Source: G963677325 sp963677325
GTDB lineage: Bacteria; Bacteroidota; Bacteroidia; Bacteroidales; Prolixibacteraceae
NCBI GenBank assembly: GCA_963677325.2
Contig: CAXXGM010000010.1
Span: 62,001-126,000 of the forward strand
DNA length: 64,000 nucleotides
Reading direction: 5' to 3'
Positions within the stretch are counted from its first letter, which is position 1. Each line of letters starts with the position of its first letter. The position numbers and the translations under genes were made by a program. Of this stretch, positions 52,578 through 61,402 are shown piece after piece. The notes under the pieces are model-generated. The model saw nothing but the letters and a program-made list of their open reading frames with translations, was not told the origin of the DNA and made no database searches.

Positions 52578-54509
52578 ATGGATAAAAATACAATCTTTGG
52601 ATTAGTTCTCATTTTTGTTATTCTGATTACTTTTAGTTATCTGAACAAACCCTCACAGCAGCAAATTGAACAAACTAAAAGGAAATCAGATTCAATTGCG
52701 CTCGTTGAATCTGAAAAAGCAAAACAGGCCGAACTTCAGCAGAAAAATATTTCTGCAGCTGCTGCAACAGAAGCGGCTACTCCCGGCGATACCTCCAATG
52801 TAAAGAATCAGGGTGACCAGCTTAAAAATATTTACGGAGTGTTTGCAGAATCGGCTAAAGGGACTGAAAAATTCATTACCCTTGAAAACAACCTGATGAA
52901 GGTTCGGATATCTACCCTTGGTGGAAAGATTTATTCGGTTGAATTAAAAGGATATAAACGTTTCAATGGACAGCCGCTGGTATTGTTTGAAGGGAATAAA
53001 AACCATTTTGGATTGAATTTCTTCTCTCAGAACAAGAGCATTCAAACCGATAATTTCTATTTTACCCCTTCTGTAAATGATACGCTTCTTGCTGTTGAAG
53101 GAGTAAAGGTGCCAAAAGGTAAAGAGGGCCGTGAAAATTTCAATAAAGAAAATGCATCAGGTTCCAAATCTGTTTCTATGCAGCTGAAAGCCGGGGAAAA
53201 TGTATCGGTTGAATATGTTTATACCTTAAAATACAATTCTTATATGCTGGGTTTTGATATCAAAACTACGGGATTAAAGAGTGTAATGGGTGGAAATGCA
53301 TATTACATCAATTTCGGCTGGGCCATGGAAATGCCACGGCAGGAGAAGATCTCCAAATTCGGTGAAGACAATGCTGCTACCGTCTACTATAAATATTTTG
53401 AAGATGAAGTTGATAAATTGGCTCCTACCAAGCCGGAGACCAAACCTTTATCTACGAAAGTAAAATGGGTGAGTTTTAAGACACTTTTCTTTTCATCCGT
53501 GCTGATTGCAGATAATTCGTTTATTAACGGACAGGTAAATTCAAAACCAAGAGGCGAAACGGATCCTCACTATGTATCCGATTTAACGGCCGATTTGACC
53601 ATACCGCTTGGTACTTCCGGAAGCGAGGTTTTTCCTGCTCACTTCTTCTTCGGGCCTAATCAGTATAATATTCTGAAGCAATACAAGATCAATCTCGACG
53701 AGGAACTCTCCCTTGGATGGACCGTAATCGGATGGGTTAATAAATATATTGTTATTCCTGCCTTTGATTTCCTAAGGAGATACATCGGTAATTTTGGATT
53801 GATCATCCTGCTTTTAACCATCTACATCAAGATATTAATAGCTCCGTTCACTTACAAGTCTTACATTTCACAGGCAAAAATGAAGGTACTGAAACCTGAG
53901 ATTGATGAGATTCAGAAAAAATACGGTGAGGATAAAAAGCTGGAGTCACAGCAGGCGGTCATGGCTTTATATAAGAAGGCCGGAGTCAATCCGTTGGGTG
54001 GTTGTTTGCCAATGCTTTTCCAAATGCCGATTCTTATTTCGATGTTCTATTTCTTCCCGATTTCCATTGAATTAAGGCAGCAGAGCTTTCTATGGGCTCA
54101 CGATCTTTCTTCGTTTGATTCAATCTGGACGCTGCCTTTTACCATTCCATTTTACGGAAATCACGTTAGTCTGTTCTGTATATTGATGACCATAACAAAT
54201 ATTCTATACGTTAAGTATAATAACGAAACTCAGATGAGCTCTCAACAGATGCCGGGTATGAAAACGATGATGTACCTGATGCCTGTGATGTTCCTGTTCA
54301 TTTTTAACAGTTATGCGTCTGGCTTAAGCCTTTATTACTTCTTGTCGCTGGTATTTACATTTGTTCAGATGTGGATTTTCAAGAAGCTGGTGAATGAAGA
54401 AGCTATTCATGCTCAGATTAAGGCCAGACAAAAGGTACCTGTAAAGAAATCCAAATTCCAGGAAAAACTGGAGGAAATGTCTAAAAAACAAGGACAAAAG
54501 CGCAGATAA
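52578..54509 (+). CDS. yidC: Membrane protein insertase YidC
   Basis: 643 aa, long (Gram-negative) form. One N-terminal helix (5-22), a large periplasmic domain (about 90-360), then the core insertase: RRYIGNFGLIILLLTIYIKI with the groove Arg, PFTYKSYISQAKMKVLKPEI, GGCLPMLFQMPILISMFYFF and later helices. It has a basic C-terminal tail ending KKQGQKRR. It inserts membrane proteins with or without Sec. Co-transcribed with pyrG. Confidence 0.96.
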   Translation: MDKNTIFGLVLIFVILITFSYLNKPSQQQIEQTKRKSDSIALVESEKAKQAELQQKNISAAAATEAATPGDTSNVKNQGDQLKNIYGVFAESAKGTEKFITLENNLMKVRISTLGGKIYSVELKGYKRFNGQPLVLFEGNKNHFGLNFFSQNKSIQTDNFYFTPSVNDTLLAVEGVKVPKGKEGRENFNKENASGSKSVSMQLKAGENVSVEYVYTLKYNSYMLGFDIKTTGLKSVMGGNAYYINFGWAMEMPRQEKISKFGEDNAATVYYKYFEDEVDKLAPTKPETKPLSTKVKWVSFKTLFFSSVLIADNSFINGQVNSKPRGETDPHYVSDLTADLTIPLGTSGSEVFPAHFFFGPNQYNILKQYKINLDEELSLGWTVIGWVNKYIVIPAFDFLRRYIGNFGLIILLLTIYIKILIAPFTYKSYISQAKMKVLKPEIDEIQKKYGEDKKLESQQAVMALYKKAGVNPLGGCLPMLFQMPILISMFYFFPISIELRQQSFLWAHDLSSFDSIWTLPFTIPFYGNHVSLFCILMTITNILYVKYNNETQMSSQQMPGMKTMMYLMPVMFLFIFNSYASGLSLYYFLSLVFTFVQMWIFKKLVNEEAIHAQIKARQKVPVKKSKFQEKLEEMSKKQGQKRR

Positions 54510-54530
54510 TAAATTTATTTTTGATGATAG

Positions 54531-54562
54531 AAAAAGCGGTACTTAAAAAGTTCCGCTTTTTT
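54531..54562 (+). terminator. Terminator of pyrG-yidC
   Basis: AAAAAGCGG (54531-54539) and CCGCTTTTTT (54553-54562), with inner ACT/AGT pairs, ending in Ts; 21 bp after the yidC stop. Confidence 0.85.
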
Positions 54563-54608
54563 CATTAGTTGACACAACGTATCAGATCGGGTGGTCTCTT
54601 ACTTTGGG

Positions 54609-54652
54609 TCGTACCTCCTCCATACCATGGTCGTACCATGTTCGGTAAAAGG
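54609..54652. repeat. 11-bp period repeat array
   Basis: TCGTACCTCCT, CCATACCATGG, TCGTACCATGT, TCGGTAAAAGG. GGTCGTACC repeats exactly at 54607 and 54629, 22 bp apart, and CATGGT/ACCATG form an inverted repeat (54627-54641). The rest of the 54510-54903 spacer shows no supportable gene. Confidence 0.7.
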
Positions 54653-54903
54653 TGCAGTAAATATTTGCCGGATAGAAGCGAAGAAAATGCATTTCGAAGG
54701 TCATGCAGTCAGCATCAAAATAGCATTATTGTACTGTAGTGGTCATGATAAATGGTATGCGGATTGGAGAAGAAGATGAATAAGGCAGGACAAGGCTAAA
54801 TATATAACTGGTCATATAAATTTAACAAGGAAATTATTACTATTGCACATACTAATTACTGAACATTTAGTAAATTGCACCTTAAGAACTAAATCTGCTT
54901 AAA

Positions 54904-57900
54904 ATGAAACAACTTACAGCCATCTGCTCAGTTTTTTTAGCCAGCATTTTTATAACATTAAACAGATGTACCGCTGATGCGGATAAGGAGAGCAGCCAGA
55001 TTTCTGATTACAACAGATTGAGGGAATTATTCAAAGATCCCCCGGCAGAATTCCGCAGTGCACCCCTTTGGGACTGGAATGATAAGATCACGGAAGATAA
55101 AATTGATTTCCAGATGCAGAAGTTTAAAGAAGGTGGAATCGGAGGAGTTTTCATTCATCCGCGTCCGGGCTTAATTACGGAATATCTTTCAGAGGATTGG
55201 AACCGCCTGTACGATCATACCATAAAAAAAGCCAAAGAACTTGGAATGAAAGTATGGATCTATGATGAAAACTCTTACCCAAGCGGATTTGCAGGTGGTC
55301 ATGTTCCGGCTCAAATGCCTGAATCCTATAACCAGGGTACAGGCCTTAGCTGTGAAATGCAGGAAATATTCAAGCCGGATACTTCAGAGTACGAAATCAT
55401 CCTTAAACAGAGTGGTTCAGGATTTAAGAACATATCCGGAGATTACAAAATGGAGCTCGGAGCAAAAGGGAAATACTATCTCTTCAAGAAGACTTTTGGC
55501 GCCAAATCTTACTGGTATGGCAATTATCCCTACGTGGACCTGCTTTATAAAGGAGTAACTCAAAAATTTATGGATATAACCATGAAGGGTTACGAAAAGT
55601 ATAACAAAGCCGATTTTGGAAAGACACTGATGGGGATATTTACAGATGAGCCCAATCTTGAAGCAGCAATGGGCAAAAATTCAGCATTCCGGTGGACTCC
55701 TGATTTATATAAAGAATTTAAAAAGAAATGGGGTTATGATCTGCAGATAAATCTTCCTTCCTTAGTGGATGAGATTGGAAATTGGAAGAAGGTTCGACAT
55801 GATTATTATGTAACCATTCTTGAGATGTTCCTGGATCGCTGGGCTAAACCTTGGAATAAATATTGTGAAAAAAATGGATTAGCCTGGACAGGGCATTACT
55901 GGGAACATGGCTGGCCAAGACCTACAGAAGGAATTGATGAAGCAGCTTTTTATATTTACCATCAGCAACCAGGGATTGACATGCTCGGAAATCAGATGAT
56001 TTCCGGTGGGAGAGGAGGCCAGTTCGGAAATACAAGGGCTGTCCGTGAATTATTGAGTGCTGCAAATCAGGGAGGTCATTCACGTCGTCTTAGTGAAACT
56101 TACGGAGGAGCAGGATGGGCAATGAATTTCTCAAATTTAAAAAGATTGGTGGATTGGGAAGTTGTGCTTGGCGTAAATTTCGTAAATCAGCACCTTTCCT
56201 ATTTTACAATGAAAGGAGTACGAAAATTTGATTATCCTCTTTCCTTCTCTTATCAGGAACCCTGGTGGAGTGATTATAAGATAATGGGAGACTATATCGG
56301 GAGGATCTGCATGGCCACTGCTGCCGGGCAGCAGATAAATAAGACAATTGTACTCCAGCCAAATACTACTGCCTGGATGTATTTCTCACGAAAAGTTAAA
56401 AATTCTGTCGTTGATACAATCCGGGATAATTTTAAAACCTTTATCTATAATTTGGAACGTAATCAATATGAATATGATCTGGGATCAGAAAATGTTTTAA
56501 GGACTATCGGATCAGTGAATGGTGCAAACCTTACTGTTGGACAAAGGTCCTATGATCTTGTGGTTATTCCAAAAACCATGGAAAATGCAGATAATTCAAC
56601 CTACAAATTGCTTAAGGAATACCTTTCCAATGGTGGAAAAATTCTTTCTTTCACACGCAGCATACCTCTTATTGACGGTGGTGAAGCAGAAAGCATGAAG
56701 AATTTGATGAATGATTATTCAAAACAATGGGTTTATGCGGATAATGCTAATGAAGAAGCTGTTAGAAAATTGTTTATCCGGAATGATTTTTCCATTTCTG
56801 AAGTTTTACCTGTTTCCGGTGAGTTATATCACCAGAGAAGAGTAATGAAAGATGGTCAGATTTTGTTCTTAGCGAACTCAGATACAATTCAAGATGCTGA
56901 AGCTACCATAAATATTGAAGGTAAAAGTGTCGTCAGGATGGATCTGATCTCAGGAAAATGCTTCCAGGTACCGGCTAAGCAGGTAAACGGGAAAGTTTCC
57001 TTTGCAATAAATCTTTCTCCAGTGGGCAGTGCATTATATTATATATCAGGCGAACAAATCTCCGAGCCTGCGGATGAGATTGGTTTAAAAAATAAAAAGA
57101 TTATTGATCCGGAAGGAGAAATTTCTGTTCAGCCTCAAGATGATAATATTCTTGTACTCGATTACATGGATTTAAAAACAAAAAATCTGGATATGCCGGA
57201 AACCTATTTTCTGAAAGGAATGTCCAAATTGTTTGAGGTGAACAATTTTCCTATGGGTAATCCCTGGCAGCATAAGATTCAGTACAAACAAGATTACTTG
57301 GCTATGGATACCTTTAAGGTTGGATCAGGATTTGAGGTGTCTTATCATTTCATGGTGGCCGATAATATCGATCTGAAATCATTGGGTGATATCAGTGCAG
57401 TAGTTGAAAGACCTGAATTTTGGATGGTTTACCTGAATGGTGAACTTATTGAAAAGTCAAACGATTGGTGGATAGACAGAGATTTCCATCGTTTTCCTAT
57501 CTTAGACAAGCTCAGAAAAGGCAATAATACGCTAACTATTAAAGCTGAGAAAATGTCTGTCCACGCAGAGTTAATGCCCGTTTATATTGTAGGTAATTTT
57601 GTATTGAAACCCTTACAACAGGGATTCGAAATTTCTTCAGACAACCTCTCTCGCTTAGGTTCATGGAAAGAAATGGGTTATCCTTTTTACTCGCAGAAGG
57701 TAGATTATAAACAAAAGTTTAAATTGCCAAAAGCCGGTTCTCAGTACCTTGTTAAACTTAATAAGTGGAACGGGGTACTGGCTGAAGTCACGGTAAATGG
57801 TAAAAAGGCTGGTCTTATCACCTGGGCACCTTATCAAATAAATATAAGTTCTTTATTAAATAAAGGTGATAATGGAATTGTAGTAACTGTCGTCGGCAGT

Positions 57901-58056
57901 CTTAAAAATACATTCGGGTATTTCTATAAAGGCAATAATTTCATCATTGGCCCAGGGGATTGGAACACGGCTCCTGATAAAACTCCTTCACTGAAACAAT
58001 ATTTTCTGAAAGACTATGGACTATTCGAACCTTTCAGTTTATATGAAGTAAATTAA
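54904..58056 (+). CDS. GH106-like alpha-L-rhamnosidase family protein
   Basis: 1050 aa with an N-terminal signal peptide (about 1-22). A Cys at 22 in TLNRCTAD could be lipidated but the lipobox is weak. The catalytic region opens with SAPLWDWNDKITEDKI and GVFIHPRPGL, then KVWIYDENSYPSGFAGG, which matches the Glyco_hydro_106 family. Candidate acids include Asp-Glu in IFTDEPNLEA and His-Glu in GHYWEHGW. C-terminal beta-sandwich domains follow (about 830-1045). Probably periplasmic or surface, acting on rhamnose-containing glycans. No SusC/SusD pair or other glycan-utilisation gene is adjacent. Confidence 0.75.
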   Translation: MKQLTAICSVFLASIFITLNRCTADADKESSQISDYNRLRELFKDPPAEFRSAPLWDWNDKITEDKIDFQMQKFKEGGIGGVFIHPRPGLITEYLSEDWNRLYDHTIKKAKELGMKVWIYDENSYPSGFAGGHVPAQMPESYNQGTGLSCEMQEIFKPDTSEYEIILKQSGSGFKNISGDYKMELGAKGKYYLFKKTFGAKSYWYGNYPYVDLLYKGVTQKFMDITMKGYEKYNKADFGKTLMGIFTDEPNLEAAMGKNSAFRWTPDLYKEFKKKWGYDLQINLPSLVDEIGNWKKVRHDYYVTILEMFLDRWAKPWNKYCEKNGLAWTGHYWEHGWPRPTEGIDEAAFYIYHQQPGIDMLGNQMISGGRGGQFGNTRAVRELLSAANQGGHSRRLSETYGGAGWAMNFSNLKRLVDWEVVLGVNFVNQHLSYFTMKGVRKFDYPLSFSYQEPWWSDYKIMGDYIGRICMATAAGQQINKTIVLQPNTTAWMYFSRKVKNSVVDTIRDNFKTFIYNLERNQYEYDLGSENVLRTIGSVNGANLTVGQRSYDLVVIPKTMENADNSTYKLLKEYLSNGGKILSFTRSIPLIDGGEAESMKNLMNDYSKQWVYADNANEEAVRKLFIRNDFSISEVLPVSGELYHQRRVMKDGQILFLANSDTIQDAEATINIEGKSVVRMDLISGKCFQVPAKQVNGKVSFAINLSPVGSALYYISGEQISEPADEIGLKNKKIIDPEGEISVQPQDDNILVLDYMDLKTKNLDMPETYFLKGMSKLFEVNNFPMGNPWQHKIQYKQDYLAMDTFKVGSGFEVSYHFMVADNIDLKSLGDISAVVERPEFWMVYLNGELIEKSNDWWIDRDFHRFPILDKLRKGNNTLTIKAEKMSVHAELMPVYIVGNFVLKPLQQGFEISSDNLSRLGSWKEMGYPFYSQKVDYKQKFKLPKAGSQYLVKLNKWNGVLAEVTVNGKKAGLITWAPYQINISSLLNKGDNGIVVTVVGSLKNTFGYFYKGNNFIIGPGDWNTAPDKTPSLKQYFLKDYGLFEPFSLYEVN

Positions 58057-58231
58057 ATATGGAAAGGATTGCAATTATAATGAACTGATAAGAATGGCTT
58101 TTGATGATCATCTTTAAACAGTTATTTCTTAATTTATTTGGAGTTGTTAGAGTGTGTATACTTCGATAAGTTTTAATATGAAAACCATATCTAAAAATAT
58201 TTAGATATGTGGCAAAAATAATATTAGAGCA

Positions 58232-58262
58232 TTTGTTTTTAATACCTTAAAATCTATCTTTG
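58232..58262 (+). promoter_or_regulatory. Promoter of a 31-aa membrane-protein gene
   Basis: TTTG at 58232-58235, a 19-bp spacer, then TATCTTTG at 58255-58262: a full match to the Bacteroidetes consensus. The predicted start near 58269 leaves a leader of about 58 nt before the ATG. Confidence 0.7.
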
Positions 58263-58326
58263 TTTAGTTCATTTTGTACTAACAAATAAACTAATGCGTC
58301 TTACAAATTAAAAACACCTATTCAAT

Positions 58327-58422
58327 ATGATCATCAAACTAATTTCTTTTTTTATAATTTTTCTGGTAGTCGGATATTGGTTTTATCTGGTACTCTCCAT
58401 AAGTAAATGGCTTAAGAAATAA
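58327..58422 (+). CDS. Small single-pass membrane protein (31 aa)
   Basis: ATG at 58327, TAA at 58420. The protein starts MIIKLISFFIIFL, continues VVGYWFYLVLSI, and ends SKWLKK: one hydrophobic helix with a basic tail. It has a consensus promoter upstream (58232-58262) and an intrinsic terminator downstream (58469-58499), making a complete small transcription unit. No family recognised. Many bacterial proteins of this size sit beside larger membrane complexes, but the partner here is unknown. Confidence 0.55.
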   Translation: MIIKLISFFIIFLVVGYWFYLVLSISKWLKK

Positions 58423-58468
58423 AATGACCTGACTTATTCGGAATTCTGGTTAATTTAGATAGCCCATG

Positions 58469-58499
58469 CCGTATTACACTTTCAAATACGGTTTATTTT
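58469..58499 (+). terminator. Terminator of the 31-aa gene
   Basis: CCGTATT (58469-58475) and AATACGG (58485-58491) with a 9-nt loop, then TTTATTTT. Confidence 0.75.
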
Positions 58500-58502
58500 G
58501 TG

Positions 58503-58558
58503 CACAGAATACAAAATGAATGGTTATTGCAGAAAAAATCATAATCATTCATTCTGTG
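58503..58558. other. Long imperfect hairpin
   Basis: A 13-bp stem with one G-T pair (58515-58527 with 58541-58553), extended by CACAG (58503-58507) with CTGTG (58554-58558) across a 7-nt bulge. It follows the terminator directly. There is no T tract. Confidence 0.5.
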
Positions 58559-58715
58559 AATGATCCGAATATTCAAAAATTCAAAGCTTCGGTTGATCCG
58601 TATAATAGCCTGTAAATCTTTATTTTTCTGTGTTTTTGAGTGTAATCATCAATCAACGATCACGCCAGAAAGGATTTTTTTTTATTTTTACATAAAATAA
58701 AGTTTGGGCCGTATA

Positions 58716-59585
58716 ATGAAAAAAGAAATAAGTTGGTTTTTGGCTATTGTTATCACGGGTTATTTAGCCGTTTTACAATTGATCATGGGATCAACTTCTC
58801 CGATATTGACTGAAATAAACACGGGAAAGCAAAAAATAAATATTGAGTTAATCCGTTCCTATTCCGGTGAATCAGATTGTCCAATTATTCTTCCAATTCA
58901 GGATATCGCTGTAAAAGGTTATCTGATATATAATTTTAAATCAGATTCCCTTAAGTACCAAAGAGATTCAGTTAAACAGGAAAGAGATTCGGTTAAGCTG
59001 GAAAGAATAAATCTTAAACGGGAGGGAGATAAACTGATTGGATTTATACCCGGACAAATTCCTTCAACTGAAATGGAATACCGTGTTTTTTTGGAAAGAG
59101 AAAAAACAGAGATTGTGGTAAATAACTCAAAACCGGTACTTTTGAAATTCAAAGGTCAAGTTCCCTTTTACCTCATTTTTTTAAATGGTTTTCTCGTTGT
59201 ACTCGTTCTTCTGTTAAGTAATCTGACTGGTATTTTTGCTGTCTTTGGTATCAAATCATATAAATGGATGATATTTCTTACCGTAATTGCATTCTTATTT
59301 TTAGGTTTCTTCATCAGTCCGCTTGTTCAAAAATATTCATTAAACATCTGGTCAAGTTTACCAAAAACATGGAATCTGAATTCCAAAATATTCTCAGGTT
59401 CTCTGGTTTGGTTGATTGCTCTTCTGTTTTCTTTAAAAAAATCTTACAGGATATGGCCAATTTTTGCCACATTAATTTCAATTGCAATATTTTTAATTCC
59501 TCATCAAACTGCTGGAGAAGAGCCAGTAAAAATTACCTTTAGTATCTTGGAGAGGAATTTCATAGCCTTGTTGCAACTATTTTAA
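58716..59585 (+). CDS. Hypothetical membrane protein with a charged heptad segment
   Basis: 289 aa from the ATG at 58716; an upstream in-frame TTG at 58704 is possible but less likely. An N-terminal helix (about 5-24) is followed by an exported region, then four membrane helices (about 145-270). Around residues 75-100 a 7-residue unit repeats (QRDSVKQ, ERDSVKL, ERINLKR), a short coiled coil made by a 21-bp nucleotide repeat. No family recognised. It lies 41 bp upstream of the broken barrel gene and may share its transcript. Confidence 0.6.
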   Translation: MKKEISWFLAIVITGYLAVLQLIMGSTSPILTEINTGKQKINIELIRSYSGESDCPIILPIQDIAVKGYLIYNFKSDSLKYQRDSVKQERDSVKLERINLKREGDKLIGFIPGQIPSTEMEYRVFLEREKTEIVVNNSKPVLLKFKGQVPFYLIFLNGFLVVLVLLLSNLTGIFAVFGIKSYKWMIFLTVIAFLFLGFFISPLVQKYSLNIWSSLPKTWNLNSKIFSGSLVWLIALLFSLKKSYRIWPIFATLISIAIFLIPHQTAGEEPVKITFSILERNFIALLQLF

Positions 59586-59626
59586 ATTTCTCTCGTTTCA
59601 ATTAATTAGAATTAACATTTTCCGTG

Positions 59627-60383
59627 ATGATCAAAAGACTTTGTTTTCTATTTCTTTTCCTTTTGACTCTGAATCTTTCAGGACAGGATAGTAAGTGGTA
59701 TTTGTTCTCTCAATATGGGTAGGTCATTAGCTTTGGGTGCTTTTTCTGAAAATTCATTAAATAATTTAAATACAGGGTATGCGCAAAACGGATTCACTTT
59801 ATCCCTGGAGACAAACTATGCGCTTGATGAGAATCTTTCCTTGAAAGGAACAGTTTTTCTAAATACCAATAACATCAATCGCTTACCTTTATGGTCTAAT
59901 CTGAATAACCGTATGAACCGTCTTTTCCCTGTTGAAATAAAAGACCAGCAATTTATTTCTTTGACGGTGAATCCATGGGTCACAAATAGTGTCCTTGTAG
60001 GTCCTGATTATGCATTTATCTTTGACAATTCCAAATTGGATTTTTATGCTTTGGCTGGATTAAGTGTCATTTATCTTCCGCAATCAAAGCTATTGTACCA
60101 GAATCCGGCCAATAACTGGGTCTATATGAACCGGAATAGTAACTCCAGAGATTTTAATTATGGTATTTCCACAGGAACTTCTTTAAGATATCCTATTTCG
60201 GAAAAATTTGATTTTCGCATTGGACTAAATTACTTTTTTACCAGGGGAACTCAAAAGTTTGAAGAAGTAAAAATTACGAAGGAAGAAACAACAATAGTTT
60301 TGGAGCAATTGAATACTGGCAAATCATCTGTACCGGTTAGTATCATCTCGGCCTCTATAGGTCTCGTCTATTATTTAAAATGA
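59627..60383 (+). pseudogene. Outer-membrane barrel protein, single-base frameshift after the signal peptide
   Basis: The ATG at 59627 opens a signal peptide MIKRLCFLFLFLLTLNLSG and QDSKWYLFSQYG, then a TAG stop at 59720. The remaining 222 aa are open in the next frame, starting GRSLALGAFSENS and ending SIGLVYYLK, with alternating barrel strands. Removing one G from the G3 run at 59717-59719 joins them into one ~251-aa protein. As given, it would lose export. Frameshift or sequence error. Confidence 0.75.
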
Positions 60384-60496
60384 TTTATCATCCTGTTTTT
60401 TTAATCCTGTAATTAATTATATATCTTTACTCCATTATTAATCAAGTAGATAATAAATTTATTTTGATAAATTTATTCTGCTTATGAGTAGTTTTC

Positions 60497-61393
60497 ATGA
60501 CAAGAATTGATAATGAATTATATAAGAAACTGAAGGAATCATATACTGAAAATAATCTTCATAAAATTGCTCATAATCTGATAAGGCTTTACAGAGATAA
60601 GCAGTTCGATAAACTTCAGGTTATTGCTGAATTGGTCTCAGAAGGACATTCCATGGATTCAGTTTCTGATAAACAGGGTTTTTCCAGATTAATATCTATT
60701 TATCACCCCGATCGTTTTCAATATTATCAAAACGAACTTGATAAATACAAAAACAATCAAGATGAACAAATACTGCATCAATTAGAACATATTCTCCTGA
60801 TTCTTGATATTGAGGAAATTGTTTCCAATATTGAAAATTATGAAGATATTGATTATGATCCTGAATTTATGTGGGATATAGATCCTGCATTCTTTACTTA
60901 TTTTGATGCCAATAAAAAAACAGGGTCCAAAAGAAAATCAAAGAGATCAATAAAAGGTTGCTCATTTTATGACGCAATGAAATTACGTCTTGGTGGAGAC
61001 ATAGATATTGATTATCCTTTTTATTACCTTGAAAATATAGATGAGATTGAAATGGCCGAATCCGGAATAAATAATCTGGATGGTATAGAATATTGCATCA
61101 ACGCAATCAACATGAATTTATCAGGCAATCAGATTACAGATCTCACCCCTCTATTGGGTTTAAAACAATTGAAGGAACTCAATCTCTCAGACAATCGATT
61201 CAGCGATATTGATGTTCTTTCCACATTGCATCAATTAAGAAGCCTTGATTTAACCAATAATCCAATTCATGATTTATCTCCATTATTTGAGCTTGAATCA
61301 CTCGAATATGTGGAAGTGACAAAAAACTTTATTCCAATTCAGCAGATAAAAAAACTCGAGGGCAGGGGAGTTGTTGTAAATATAATAGAGTAG
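60497..61393 (+). CDS. Protein with a J-like HPD segment and leucine-rich repeats
   Basis: 298 aa, no signal peptide. Residues 60-80 read GFSRLISIYHPDRFQYYQNE: the helix-HPD (His70-Pro71-Asp72) arrangement of a J domain, though the flanking helices are not typical. A charged linker follows (about 100-165). Residues 175-290 contain about four to five leucine-rich repeats of about 22 residues (INMNLSGNQITDLTPLLGL, LKELNLSDNRFSDIDVLSTL, LRSLDLTNNPIHDLSPLFEL), SDS22-like. Probably a cytoplasmic protein-binding adaptor, perhaps working with DnaK. The J assignment is tentative. Confidence 0.65.
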   Translation: MTRIDNELYKKLKESYTENNLHKIAHNLIRLYRDKQFDKLQVIAELVSEGHSMDSVSDKQGFSRLISIYHPDRFQYYQNELDKYKNNQDEQILHQLEHILLILDIEEIVSNIENYEDIDYDPEFMWDIDPAFFTYFDANKKTGSKRKSKRSIKGCSFYDAMKLRLGGDIDIDYPFYYLENIDEIEMAESGINNLDGIEYCINAINMNLSGNQITDLTPLLGLKQLKELNLSDNRFSDIDVLSTLHQLRSLDLTNNPIHDLSPLFELESLEYVEVTKNFIPIQQIKKLEGRGVVVNIIE

Positions 61394-61402
61394 GTATTTA
61401 AG

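Noticed and set aside
54591..54779. 62-codon open frame between yidC and the GH106-like gene
   Set aside because: It runs through the 11-bp repeat array, has unusual composition and no promoter; probably chance.
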